A DNA stretch of 45,539 nt from positions 1-45,539 of the forward strand of contig JAGAES010000148.1 in the NCBI GenBank assembly GCA_017613055.1. Direction: 5' to 3'. Every line of letters starts with the position of its first letter. Position 1 is the stretch's first letter. A model generated the notes under the pieces. The model was not told the origin of the DNA. It was given only the letters and a program-made list of their open reading frames with translations, and made no database searches. Positions 30,494-38,490 of the stretch are shown here, piece after piece. Made by a program: the position numbers and the translations under genes. Source of the DNA: Lachnospiraceae bacterium (GTDB taxonomy: Bacteria > Bacillota_A > Clostridia > Lachnospirales > Lachnospiraceae).

Positions 30494-30530
30494 GAGATTT
30501 CTCAAATTCATTCTTCATAAATCATACCCG

Positions 30531-30565
30531 AAAAACGGTTTGTCCTTACGGACAGGCCGTTTTTT
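30531..30565 (+). terminator. Rho-independent terminator after the BlaI-type gene
   Basis: A 15-bp stem with two wobbles (30531-30545 with 30550-30564) closes on the tetraloop TTAC, and the T-run TTTTTT at 30560-30565 forms its distal end. The right arm can pair instead with a second copy of AAAAACGGCC at 30572-30581. Confidence 0.88.
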
Positions 30566-30608
30566 AGTTTGAAAAACGGCCCGGAGGAGAGTGTGCCGCC
30601 CTCTTTCG

Positions 30609-30642
30609 ATTTCTTCGCTAAACGCAGGTTTAACGAAGAAAT
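30609..30642. repeat. 34-bp near-perfect palindrome upstream of the recombinase gene (possible dif-like site)
   Basis: The left arm ATTTCTTCGCTAAAC (30609-30623) and right arm GTTTAACGAAGAAAT (30628-30642) pair at 14 of 15 positions around the 4-nt centre GCAG. It ends 3 nt before the -35 box of the recombinase promoter. No T-tract follows, and the preceding gene already has a terminator, so it is unlikely to be a terminator. Read as 11-6-11 it has arms TCTTCGCTAAA and TTTAACGAAGA around CGCAGG, the geometry of Xer sites. Site function is inferred, not shown. Confidence 0.6.
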
Positions 30643-30645
30643 GTA

Positions 30646-30674
30646 TTGATTTTAGGCCAATATCGTGCTATAAT
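30646..30674 (+). promoter_or_regulatory. Extended -10 promoter of the XerS-like recombinase gene
   Basis: TTGATT (30646-30651), a 17-nt spacer and TATAAT (30669-30674) with a TGC extension directly before the -10. The coding start is 78 nt downstream of the -10. Confidence 0.85.
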
Positions 30675-30751
30675 TTCATTATCCGGTAAGTTATCGGTAT
30701 TTGCGTTATTCTGTTTCGTTTTCGCATATTTGTATGTTGAAAGGAAAAACA

Positions 30752-31804
30752 ATGGCTGAGAATCCTTCCTATTCCGAACAAAACAATATAAAGAACGAAA
30801 TTCGTCTTCGTGAATTGCGTCAGGAACTTCCTCCGTATTGCGGAACTTTCTTTCGCGGCATTGAACATCGAACGGCTTCTCGTACAAGAATTGCGTATGC
30901 CGTTGATTTGAAAGTTTTCTTCGAATTTCTTCTTGCGACCAATCCTTCGTTAAAAGGCAAAACAATTCGTGAGATTCCTCTATCGGTTCTTTCCGAGCTG
31001 CAATCGTATGACATTGAGGAATATCTCGATTATCTGAAGGTTTATAAGAAGGACGATTCCGTTATCACGAATCATGAACGCGGCATCAAAAGAAAAATCT
31101 GTTCTTTGCGTTCGTTTTACAATTATCTGTATAAAAACCATTCGGTTGAGAATAATCCTGCCATTCAGGTGGCTGTCCCGAAATTGCATGAAAAGGCAAT
31201 TATCCGTCTGGACCCGAATGAAACCGCGACCTTGCTCGATTGCGTTGAGAATGAATATTCCGGTACGGACCGGCAGAATGCCTTTCATGAACGGAATAAG
31301 CTCAGGGATCTCGCGATGATGACTCTCCTGCTCGGAACAGGTGTTCGAATTTCCGAATGCATCGGGCTCGATATCACGGATCTGGATTTTGACAACGACC
31401 GCATGAAAGTCGTCCGGAAAGGCGGTTATGAGGCGTTTGTATATTTCGGTGAAGAGGTCCGGGAAGCGCTTCAGAATTATCTTGAGGTCCGTAAGAATAA
31501 GACAACCAAAGAAGGACACGAAAACGCACTTTTTCTGTCCGGCCAGATGCGGCGCATGACAGTCCGCGCCGCCGAGAATCTTGTGAAAAAGTATGCAAAA
31601 AGCTGTATTCCGTTAAAGCGGATTACGCCCCATAAGCTTCGAAGCACATACGGCACGACGCTTTATCAGGAAACCGGCGATATCTACCTCGTTGCGGACG
31701 TTCTCGGCCATAAGGACGTCAATACGACCAGAAAGCATTATGCCGCTATCGAGGATGAACGCCGCCGAAGCGCCAAGGACAAGGTGCACCTCAGAAAAGA
31801 CTGA
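30752..31804 (+). CDS. XerS-like tyrosine recombinase
   Basis: The 350-residue protein has an N-terminal SAM-like core-binding domain and a complete catalytic domain: Arg199 (GTGVRISE), Lys223 (VVRKGG), His294 and Arg297 (TPHKLRST), His320 (VLGHKDVN) and nucleophile Tyr330 (TRKHYAAI). Its length, the IPLSVL segment, and the stretch FHERNKLRDLAMMTLLLGTG match streptococcal XerS better than XerC/XerD of about 300 residues. XerS works alone to resolve chromosome dimers at a site next to its own gene. The ATG at 30752 has AAAGGA upstream; an in-frame TTG 51 nt earlier lacks one. No phage or conjugation genes flank it. A simple integrase role cannot be excluded. Confidence 0.87.
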   Translation: MAENPSYSEQNNIKNEIRLRELRQELPPYCGTFFRGIEHRTASRTRIAYAVDLKVFFEFLLATNPSLKGKTIREIPLSVLSELQSYDIEEYLDYLKVYKKDDSVITNHERGIKRKICSLRSFYNYLYKNHSVENNPAIQVAVPKLHEKAIIRLDPNETATLLDCVENEYSGTDRQNAFHERNKLRDLAMMTLLLGTGVRISECIGLDITDLDFDNDRMKVVRKGGYEAFVYFGEEVREALQNYLEVRKNKTTKEGHENALFLSGQMRRMTVRAAENLVKKYAKSCIPLKRITPHKLRSTYGTTLYQETGDIYLVADVLGHKDVNTTRKHYAAIEDERRRSAKDKVHLRKD

Positions 31805-31815
31805 CATTATGTTTT

Positions 31816-34347
31816 TTATCTTAACATAAACTGAATCTTTCGGAATCCTTTTAACCGGCCGCGGATCTTTCGTAAGAAATTACGGAAGGTTTTCGTGGCC
31901 TTATTTAATTCTTCTTTTGTGAGCTTACGGTTTCCGTAGCTGGCTTCTTCGACAAGCCCCGCATATTCACCTGCCGTATCGCTTTTTAAACCGAGTTTTT
32001 CGCCGATTTCGGCGGCTTCCAGATGAAATACATTGCCCGGATCCGCAATATGATATACGTTCAACACTTTATTCAGATAGACAAACTGATTGGAAAGCCG
32101 TTTGTTCGAAGGAAGCAGGTAAAGCATATAACCGCGCCATAACCGTTTCAACACACGGAACAAAAGAATTGCAAGCGCAATCAGGAATAACACGAACGAC
32201 AGCCCGAAACCGATTTCCTTCGCGCGGTTCGTGATTGCCTGTAACGGAGACTCCCGTTCCTCGTCGCCGGTCATATAATCCGCAAAACCGCTCCAGAAAT
32301 CATCTTCATCCCCACTCTCCTGCCATCCCGTCGTCAATTCGACCGGATACCAGCCGAAGCCGTCCAGGTAGATTTCCACCCAGGCATGTGCTTTCGAATC
32401 GTTGACTTCAACGCTAAGTACCCTGGCTTCATTGTTCTTAAGCGACAGCCTGTCGTCACCTTCATACCAGTCCTGCCATTTCTCGTCTCCCGAAACCGGA
32501 TCGGAATCCGCAGCGGTAGCAATATCGACGCAATAACCCTCAACGTAACGTGCCGGAATGCCCATCGTACGAAGCAGCATCGCGCCCGCAGACGCAAAAT
32601 GCACGCAATAGCCCTTCTTCTGTTTGGTAAGGAAATACGTAACAAAATCCCGGTTGTTCGGCGTCTTGCCGGGGGAAAGCGTATACGTATAATTCAGCCG
32701 GAAGAACTTCTGAATCTGGGAAACGACCGTTAACGCGTCGCCGCCGAAGCCCTGCTGCTCGCAGATTGCCTGAAGCGTCCCTTTAATATCGTTCGGAACG
32801 GTAAGATAATTGTCATAAACAAAGTCGCGGTACCGCTCACAGACGTCGTCCGTACGGCCTGCCGAAACCGCCGTACTTTGATATAAAAGCGGATAAAAAT
32901 ACAGTTCCTCGGAATCATATAATTCTAACCGGGACTGAACGGTATCTCCCTGAATAAACCGAGATATGAAGTCGTTTCGTTTAATCGGATAAAAATCGTC
33001 CGTTCCGTACCCGAAAAACCATTCATAAAGCTCTCCGAACGTCTCGTCGTAATCGGTATAATACGGATAATAGGCAAACTCCGGCGAAGCGCCGACGTTT
33101 TCAATTGTCATCTTCGCGTGAGCCGAATTCTGCATGCCGATATCAAACAGATTCTTTAAATACCGGCTCTCGAGGTCAACAAGTACGGGCGAATCCGAAA
33201 AATGATACGGCTCCGACTTCAGTTCCGAGTAATTCGTAAGCGGAAGCCACTGGTTTTTTAAGTAACGGCCGGCGACAAATGCCCGAAGATACACCGGTTC
33301 CGTCGTGTAAGGAACGTAATTCAGAATCAGATCCGTTTGAAAATCAAGCGTCACCTGCCGAACGCCTCCGAGCCTGCCTCTGCTGATTCCGCCGGTCGCA
33401 TTATAGCTGTTAAAGTATCCTGCGATTCCGTGCATCGCAAATTCCGCAACCGCTTCCTCGGTACTGCTCTTCCATTCCGTATGATTGCTTTTCATCCGAA
33501 AAGGCAGGAACCGGATGGAATACACGCTGAAGAAATACATAAAACCGATGACGGCAACGCCGATCAGGACAAGCGAGCCGTTCTGTTTCTTCATGTCCCT
33601 GTTCTCAAGGAGCACTTCTTTCTTCTTCCGGTGGAAACAAAAACCGAGCGGATTCGGATTTAAGGACAGGCGGAACTTATAGCTGTGTCTCAAAAGGATA
33701 CAGATAACCGCCGGAATCTCCATGACAGCAACCCAGAAATAGTTCATCGTATCCTGAAGATACAGGCAGATTTCAAGAACCGGAAATGTCAGAAGAAATA
33801 CGCCGATACCGCTCATATACTCGGAAATCAGCGAATTCAGCACGCAGACATAAAAGAACAATATCAGCACAAGGCAGCACGTAACGGTAACATACCGGTC
33901 CGAATAAGCCTCCTGATATACACGGACGCCGCCGAGGTTGAGCTTGGTATCAACGGCTTCCATCAATATGTTCACGACCGCATTGATGCCGCTGTTGGCA
34001 AGCATGAAAAGCCCTGCCGAGAAAATCAGGAAGACGATGAAAAGAAAGATGTATCCGAGATTGAAAAACAGTTTCCGGTAATAGAAAAATGACACGAAAA
34101 CCGAAAGCACAAAGGAAAGCAGTCCGATCAAAAGAACGCTGCACGGCACATCGAACGATGTAATGAACACCATGTTCATGCCGTAGCAGACGCAGAATAT
34201 CAATAAGCCTTTAATCAGGCATATAAAAGCCTTATCCCTTCCGGATAAGGGCATATAATCCATATCCGCAAGGATAATACCGGTTTTATTCCGGTATTCC
34301 TCCCGAAGAGACAGCTGCTTTTGTTCTGCTTTCGACGGTTTCTTCAT
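31816..34347 (-). CDS. Membrane transglutaminase-like protein (TgpA-like)
   Basis: The 843-residue protein has a run of membrane spans in its first 250 residues, another near 260-280, a large outside domain, and a last span near 715-735. The transglutaminase core shows Cys581 in KKGYCVHFASA, His654 in SKAHAWVEIY and, in the position of the third catalytic residue, Glu670 in WYPVELTTGW instead of Asp. Such proteins sit with MoxR and DUF58 genes and are thought to process or crosslink surface proteins; substrates are unknown. AAAGG precedes the ATG. It is the last gene of a three-gene unit and converges on the recombinase gene with an 11-nt gap. Confidence 0.9.
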   Translation of the reverse strand: MKKPSKAEQKQLSLREEYRNKTGIILADMDYMPLSGRDKAFICLIKGLLIFCVCYGMNMVFITSFDVPCSVLLIGLLSFVLSVFVSFFYYRKLFFNLGYIFLFIVFLIFSAGLFMLANSGINAVVNILMEAVDTKLNLGGVRVYQEAYSDRYVTVTCCLVLILFFYVCVLNSLISEYMSGIGVFLLTFPVLEICLYLQDTMNYFWVAVMEIPAVICILLRHSYKFRLSLNPNPLGFCFHRKKKEVLLENRDMKKQNGSLVLIGVAVIGFMYFFSVYSIRFLPFRMKSNHTEWKSSTEEAVAEFAMHGIAGYFNSYNATGGISRGRLGGVRQVTLDFQTDLILNYVPYTTEPVYLRAFVAGRYLKNQWLPLTNYSELKSEPYHFSDSPVLVDLESRYLKNLFDIGMQNSAHAKMTIENVGASPEFAYYPYYTDYDETFGELYEWFFGYGTDDFYPIKRNDFISRFIQGDTVQSRLELYDSEELYFYPLLYQSTAVSAGRTDDVCERYRDFVYDNYLTVPNDIKGTLQAICEQQGFGGDALTVVSQIQKFFRLNYTYTLSPGKTPNNRDFVTYFLTKQKKGYCVHFASAGAMLLRTMGIPARYVEGYCVDIATAADSDPVSGDEKWQDWYEGDDRLSLKNNEARVLSVEVNDSKAHAWVEIYLDGFGWYPVELTTGWQESGDEDDFWSGFADYMTGDEERESPLQAITNRAKEIGFGLSFVLFLIALAILLFRVLKRLWRGYMLYLLPSNKRLSNQFVYLNKVLNVYHIADPGNVFHLEAAEIGEKLGLKSDTAGEYAGLVEEASYGNRKLTKEELNKATKTFRNFLRKIRGRLKGFRKIQFMLR

Positions 34348-34356
34348 GTATTACCT

Positions 34357-35433
34357 TTATGATACCCGGTACAGCCGGGCGGAATTCTGATTGCTGCATA
34401 CTACCGTAAATCCTTCGTTACGGGAATAAGCGCGGTTTGAAATCAGATAAGCATTCTTCGAAGTCATATCCGATTGAAGCACCTGCTTTACGGAAAGATC
34501 CTCCTCTTTCCGGGGGTTTTCATAATACAGCTGCATAATCACGGAAACAATGTCCTCTTCCTGATGTATGCCGATCCGTTGCAGTGAATCCTTCGAATCC
34601 AGATAACATACCGAGAACTTCATCCGCATTTTACAAAAATACTGCGTTACGGTCCATAACAGATCAAAGAAGGAATCCATCTCACGGTTGTCGGTATACG
34701 AGAGTTCCGCAAGAATCTGGAACCGGTCGCCCGAAAGATCCGAAAACTCTTTTACCAAAAGCTGTTCGCTCTTCGCGCTCAGTTTCCAGTGAATCGTCTG
34801 CAGTTTATCCCCGACGGCATATTCCCGGATATCGAAAATCTCCGACCGGTCTTCTCCGCGGCCGTGCTCTTCCGTATAATCGTCTTCCTCTTCACCGGTT
34901 CCGGTAATCTGATCCAAAGACCCGCTCAGTTCCGCGACATGCGGCATGATAACAACCTCGGAAACGCTTTGCTCCGTTTTCGTAAATCCTGCAAGATCAA
35001 ACAGATCCGTCGAAGCAAACTTAACAAGTTCCGCCCGATACAGGCCGCAGTACTTGAACGAAACAGGAAGCACGTATTCTTCGGTTTTATAAGGACCGAC
35101 ATAGAACGAAATCTTATGAATATACGCTTCGGCCCCGAACGCATTCCGAATCCGGAAGAATACATTAAATTTTGAATGCGGATATGCGGAATGATTGACA
35201 ATCGTAACGACAAGATTTCCTTTCGCATTACGGTTCAGCATGGATTGCCGGAAGGATAACGTGACGGAACACTTTCTTCCGAAGAAAAGGAAAAAGAGAA
35301 CAGAGAAAACGGGTATCGAAAGTCCTACGATCAGAAGAACCAGGGATACCGGATGATTGTTGAATATATAAAGGATTATGAGTGCGCCGAGTATGAGGAC
35401 AAGACGCAGATAGGATAAAATGTATTTGCTCAT
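34357..35433 (-). CDS. DUF58-domain membrane protein
   Basis: The protein of about 358 residues has two N-terminal membrane spans and the DUF58 hallmark FDIREYAVGDKLQTIHWKLS, which lies in a von Willebrand A-like fold. Known genomic partners are MoxR ATPases and transglutaminase-like proteins, exactly as here. The ATG giving MSKYILSY is chosen; an in-frame TTG 15 nt upstream lacks a well-placed ribosome binding site. It lies 9 nt before the transglutaminase gene and 18 nt after moxR. Confidence 0.88.
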   Translation of the reverse strand: MSKYILSYLRLVLILGALIILYIFNNHPVSLVLLIVGLSIPVFSVLFFLFFGRKCSVTLSFRQSMLNRNAKGNLVVTIVNHSAYPHSKFNVFFRIRNAFGAEAYIHKISFYVGPYKTEEYVLPVSFKYCGLYRAELVKFASTDLFDLAGFTKTEQSVSEVVIMPHVAELSGSLDQITGTGEEEDDYTEEHGRGEDRSEIFDIREYAVGDKLQTIHWKLSAKSEQLLVKEFSDLSGDRFQILAELSYTDNREMDSFFDLLWTVTQYFCKMRMKFSVCYLDSKDSLQRIGIHQEEDIVSVIMQLYYENPRKEEDLSVKQVLQSDMTSKNAYLISNRAYSRNEGFTVVCSNQNSARLYRVS

Positions 35434-35451
35434 AGATAACCCCGGCAAGGA

Positions 35452-36378
35452 TTAAAATGATACCTTCGCGACACGCACTTCGTGAACGATTGTCTGAAGC
35501 ACCGAATCCGTATCGATTTCTTTCGCTTTCGCTTTCGTGCTGAGAACAATCCGGTGCGCAGCAACCGGATAAAGGTTTGCAATTACGTCGTCCACGCCGA
35601 TATAGTCTTTTGAAAGCATATAGGCGTGGCATTTGGCCATACGAAGCAAAGCCTTGGTTCCTCTCGGGCTTAAACCAAGCGCGATGTTTTCGGAGTTTCT
35701 GGAAGCTTCGGCGATATTCACGATGAAATCATAAACCGCTTCATCCACGAAAACGCCTGCGGCCTCTTCCTGCATCTTCAAAAACTGTTCCCGGTTGATA
35801 ATCGGATTGATCGGATTCATGCCGATATCGGATTTTAAAATGTCAACTGAGGATTCATGACTCGGATAGCCCATCGAAAGGCGGATCATGAAGCGGTCCA
35901 TCTGTGATTCCGGCAGACGTTGCGTACCTGCGGAACCGAAAGGATTCTGCGTCGCGATAACGAAGAAAGGTTTCGGAAGCTGGTGCGTAGTACCGTCCAC
36001 GGTCACCTTTCCTTCTTCCATCAGCTCAAGAAGCGCAGACTGCGTCTTCGGCGAAGTACGGTTAATCTCGTCCGCAAGGAACAGGTTGCACATGGCCGAA
36101 CCCTCATGGTATTCAAACTCCCGCGACTGCGGATTGAACATCGAAAACCCGGTAATGTCGCTCGGCATTACATCCGGAGTAAACTGCACACGGCGGTACG
36201 AAAGCGACATCGCTTCCGAAATCGAAACTGCAAGCGTCGTTTTGCCGACGCCCGGAATGTCCTCCAAAAGCACGTGCCCGCCCGCAAGCATGGCACATAA
36301 AACACGCCGGATTACGTCATCTTTCCCCTTGATATTCTTCTTTATTTCATCGATAATTCCCTGAATAGCCGAATTCAA
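35452..36378 (-). CDS. MoxR-family AAA+ ATPase
   Basis: The 308-residue protein has Walker A DIPGVGKTTLA (Lys46), Walker B NLFLADEINRTSPKTQ, and FVIATQNPFGSAGTQRLPE followed by MDRFMIRL, the arginine-finger and sensor regions of MoxR proteins. MoxR ATPases act as chaperones that mature partner proteins, often with a von Willebrand A domain such as DUF58. The start is TTG, supported by GGAGG 8 nt upstream. It is the first gene of the moxR-DUF58-transglutaminase unit and diverges from the TtcA-like gene. Confidence 0.95.
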   Translation of the reverse strand: MNSAIQGIIDEIKKNIKGKDDVIRRVLCAMLAGGHVLLEDIPGVGKTTLAVSISEAMSLSYRRVQFTPDVMPSDITGFSMFNPQSREFEYHEGSAMCNLFLADEINRTSPKTQSALLELMEEGKVTVDGTTHQLPKPFFVIATQNPFGSAGTQRLPESQMDRFMIRLSMGYPSHESSVDILKSDIGMNPINPIINREQFLKMQEEAAGVFVDEAVYDFIVNIAEASRNSENIALGLSPRGTKALLRMAKCHAYMLSKDYIGVDDVIANLYPVAAHRIVLSTKAKAKEIDTDSVLQTIVHEVRVAKVSF

Positions 36379-36537
36379 CCTTATGTCCTCCGAACCTGAA
36401 TTTCGTATATATCCGAACTTATATTTTATATTACCATACTCCTGCGGGAAATGCCACAGAAAATGAACCGTTACCTCTCTTGCAAAACACCGAAAGAAAG
36501 GATATACTTCAAAAAGACACAGATAGGAGTTCCGGAT
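36379..36537. other. Divergent intergenic region between moxR and the TtcA-like gene
   Basis: This AT-rich 159-nt stretch must hold promoters for both flanking units. On the minus strand GGTAATATAAAATATAAG offers -10-like sequences, but no clear -35 is seen at standard spacing. AGGAG lies 9 nt before the TtcA-like ATG. No hairpin, riboswitch or LexA-type box was recognised. Confidence 0.4.
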
Positions 36538-37254
36538 ATGAAATTACAGCAATTACTGAGTTATACAAGAAAAGCCGTCGATGATTATCATATGATTGAG
36601 GAGAATGATAAGATTGCCGTCGGAATCTCCGGCGGCAAAGACAGTCTGACGCTTCTTTATGCTCTTTCCGGACTGAGAAGGTTCTATCCGAAACACTTTG
36701 AGCTGTGTGCAATTACGGTAAACCTCGGATATCCGATTGATTATATAAAGATTGAAAGACTGTGCGAAGAACTGTCTGTTCCTTTCTATGTCGTGGAAAC
36801 CGAAATCGCGAAAATCATATTCGGGGAAAGAAAAGAAAAAGGCCCCTGTTCCTTATGCGCCAAGATGCGGAAAGGCGCATTGAATGAGAAGGCCAAAGAA
36901 CTCGGATGTAATAAGATTGCTTATGCGCATCATAAAGACGATGTTATCGAAACGATGCTGATGTCCTTAATCTATGAAGGAAGGTTCTATACCTTCGCCC
37001 CGGTAACGGACTGGGACCGGACCGGTCTTACGCTGATCCGGCCGTTAATCTATACGGAGGAACGGGATATAATCGGGTTTCAGCATAACTATAATCTTCC
37101 GACCTTCAAAAATCCCTGTGAGGCGGACGGAAACACGACAAGGGAATATGCTTCCGAGCTTATAAAAGAGATTAACGAAAAGGCTCCCGGCGTACGGGAA
37201 CGGCTCTTTCATGCAATCACCGATTCCGAAACGCTTACGAAATGGAAGAAGTAG
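36538..37254 (+). CDS. TtcA-like tRNA thiolation ATPase
   Basis: The 238-residue protein has the PP-loop ISGGKDSLTLL (residues 30-40) that activates tRNA with ATP. It carries a CxxC pair, Cys104 and Cys107 (GPCSLCAKM), plus Cys194 (KNPCEADGN), matching the three cysteines that hold the iron-sulfur cluster of TtcA. TtcA makes 2-thiocytidine at position 32 of some tRNAs. The family also contains other 2-thiolases, so the target base is not fixed. The ATG at 36538 is preferred because AGGAG precedes it. It converges with the LysM gene with a 9-nt gap and no visible terminator. Confidence 0.85.
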   Translation: MKLQQLLSYTRKAVDDYHMIEENDKIAVGISGGKDSLTLLYALSGLRRFYPKHFELCAITVNLGYPIDYIKIERLCEELSVPFYVVETEIAKIIFGERKEKGPCSLCAKMRKGALNEKAKELGCNKIAYAHHKDDVIETMLMSLIYEGRFYTFAPVTDWDRTGLTLIRPLIYTEERDIIGFQHNYNLPTFKNPCEADGNTTREYASELIKEINEKAPGVRERLFHAITDSETLTKWKK

Positions 37255-37263
37255 GCCTCTCTT

Positions 37264-37587
37264 CTATTCCGTCTTACAGTAATACGGAATCAGAAGATAA
37301 TGACCTGCATGAATCGAATCCGACTTCAGGGAATTGGTTCTCTTGATTTCCTTAATGTAAGCCTGAAGGCTGCCGCATTCGGGCGTATAATAAGCGGAAG
37401 CGATATCCCAGAGGGTATCTCCTTCCCGGATCTGAATGCTCACGCACGTCTTCACCCGGTCGGAGCTTCCGTAAGCCTTATTCTTTCTGAGATGCAGAAA
37501 GGTAATTGCGAACAAAACCGTGCAGACGATTGCCGCAAGAATCAGCACTCTTTTCATGGTAATTCTTTCTAATCTTATACTCTTCAT
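37264..37587 (-). CDS. YneA-like LysM protein, probable SOS-induced division suppressor
   Basis: The 107-residue protein has one membrane span (residues about 12-31) and a single C-terminal LysM domain (about 50-103: VSIQIREGDTLWDIASAYY, ending GHYLLIPYY) facing outward. GGAGGAACAAGGGA precedes the chosen ATG; the open frame continues upstream through the promoter but that part is not plausible coding. Size, topology, divergence from lexA and a LexA box inside its promoter match YneA of Bacillus, which delays division after DNA damage. Primary sequence similarity outside LysM is weak, so function rests mainly on context. Confidence 0.8.
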   Translation of the reverse strand: MKSIRLERITMKRVLILAAIVCTVLFAITFLHLRKNKAYGSSDRVKTCVSIQIREGDTLWDIASAYYTPECGSLQAYIKEIKRTNSLKSDSIHAGHYLLIPYYCKTE

Positions 37588-37613
37588 TCCCTTGTTCCTC
37601 CGATTGAACATTT

Positions 37614-37627
37614 CGAACATTTGTTTG
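37614..37627. promoter_or_regulatory. LexA box 1
   Basis: CGAACATTTGTTTG matches the Gram-positive consensus CGAAC-N4-GTTCG at 9 of 10 arm positions. It lies just downstream of the -10 of the YneA-like promoter, in its early transcribed region. Confidence 0.75.
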
Positions 37628-37636
37628 TATATTTGC

Positions 37637-37665
37637 ATTATACCGAACATATATTCGAATGTCAA
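37637..37665 (-). promoter_or_regulatory. Sigma-A promoter of the YneA-like gene
   Basis: Read on the minus strand, TTGACA (complement of 37660-37665) and TATAAT (complement of 37637-37642) are 17 nt apart. The spacer is almost entirely occupied by a LexA box. Confidence 0.92.
37644..37657. promoter_or_regulatory. LexA box 2
   Basis: CGAACATATATTCG matches the consensus at 9 of 10 arm positions and fills the spacer between the -35 and -10 of the YneA-like promoter, an ideal place for repression. Confidence 0.82.
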
Positions 37666-37721
37666 TCGGCAGATACGATACAAAATAACCAAAAATTTGT
37701 TCGATTTTTTGGTTATTTTTT

Positions 37722-37735
37722 CGAACAAATGTTTT
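37722..37735. promoter_or_regulatory. LexA box 3
   Basis: CGAACAAATGTTTT matches at 8 of 10 arm positions and overlaps the first two bases of the lexA -35 hexamer, which fits autoregulation. A more degenerate candidate, CAAAAATTTGTTCG, lies at 37690-37703. Confidence 0.7.
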
Positions 37736-37762
37736 GATTTTTTCAAAACGGAATGATATAAT
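37734..37762 (+). promoter_or_regulatory. Sigma-A promoter of lexA
   Basis: TTGATT (37734-37739) and TATAAT (37757-37762) with a 17-nt spacer, 33 nt upstream of the lexA start, which itself has AGGAGGT. Confidence 0.88.
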
Positions 37763-37795
37763 GATTACAAATAACGGAAACAGAGGAGGTTTGTC

Positions 37796-38407
37796 ATGCC
37801 CGGTAAGATTACGAAGAAACAACAGGAGATTTTAGAGTATATTAAAGAACAGATTCTTGCCAAAGGATATCCGCCGGCGCTTCGGGACATCTGCGAGGCG
37901 GTTCATCTCCGCTCCACTTCCTCGGTGCACGCGCATCTTGAGACGCTTGAAGAGAACGGGTATATCCGCCGCGATCCGGCCAAGCCCCGCGCCATCGAAA
38001 TTATCGATGACGACTTTAATCTTGCAAAACGCGAAGTCGTGAATGTTCCGATGGTCGGCACCATCACCGCGGGCCAGCCGATTCTTGCCGTTGAGTCCAT
38101 TGAGAACTATTTTCCGATTCCGGCCGAATTCATGCCGAATGCCGAAACCTTTATGCTCCGCGTAAAGGGCGACAGCATGGTGAACGTCGGCATCTTCGAC
38201 GGCGACCAGATTCTTGTCGAGCGCCGCAATACCGCAAGAAACGGAGAGATTGTCGTGGCACTGATTGAAGATTCCGCCACGGTTAAAACGTTCTATAAAG
38301 AGAAAGGCCACTATCGTCTCCAGCCCGAGAACGATTACATGGATCCGATTATCGTCGACAATGTCGAAATACTCGGAAAGGTTATCGGCTTGTTCCGTCT
38401 GTTCTGA
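37796..38407 (+). CDS. lexA: LexA repressor
   Basis: The 203-residue protein has an N-terminal winged helix (PPALRDICEAVHLRSTSSVHAHLETLEENG), the self-cleavage site Ala92-Gly93 in GTITAGQPIL, and the catalytic Ser127 (VKGDSMVN) and Lys164 (SATVKTF). LexA represses DNA-damage genes until activated RecA triggers its self-cleavage. Three LexA boxes lie between it and the divergent LysM gene. It ends at a bidirectional terminator facing rsfS. Confidence 0.97.
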   Translation: MPGKITKKQQEILEYIKEQILAKGYPPALRDICEAVHLRSTSSVHAHLETLEENGYIRRDPAKPRAIEIIDDDFNLAKREVVNVPMVGTITAGQPILAVESIENYFPIPAEFMPNAETFMLRVKGDSMVNVGIFDGDQILVERRNTARNGEIVVALIEDSATVKTFYKEKGHYRLQPENDYMDPIIVDNVEILGKVIGLFRLF

Positions 38408-38431
38408 CCTTTTCAACAGAAATGAAATAAC

Positions 38432-38476
38432 AAAAAAGTGTGGATTCCGGAATACCGGGTCCACACTTTCTCATTT
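38432..38476. terminator. Bidirectional terminator between lexA and rsfS
   Basis: AAAGTGTGGA (38435-38444) pairs with TCCACACTTT (38460-38469), and an inner CCGG-AATA-CCGG extends the stem. A-runs on the left and a T-rich stretch on the right give usable U-tracts in both directions for the convergent genes. Confidence 0.85.
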
Positions 38477-38490
38477 TCCGTAATTAAGAA

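Noticed and set aside
30752..31804. Tyrosine recombinase as integrase of a prophage or integrative element.
   Set aside because: No phage, conjugation, excisionase or tRNA genes and no flanking attachment repeats are seen, and the protein resembles XerS in length and motifs.
31807..31829. TTATGTT/AACATAA inverted repeat between the convergent recombinase and transglutaminase genes as a bidirectional terminator.
   Set aside because: The stem is only 7 bp of mostly A-T with a 9-nt loop; too weak to claim.
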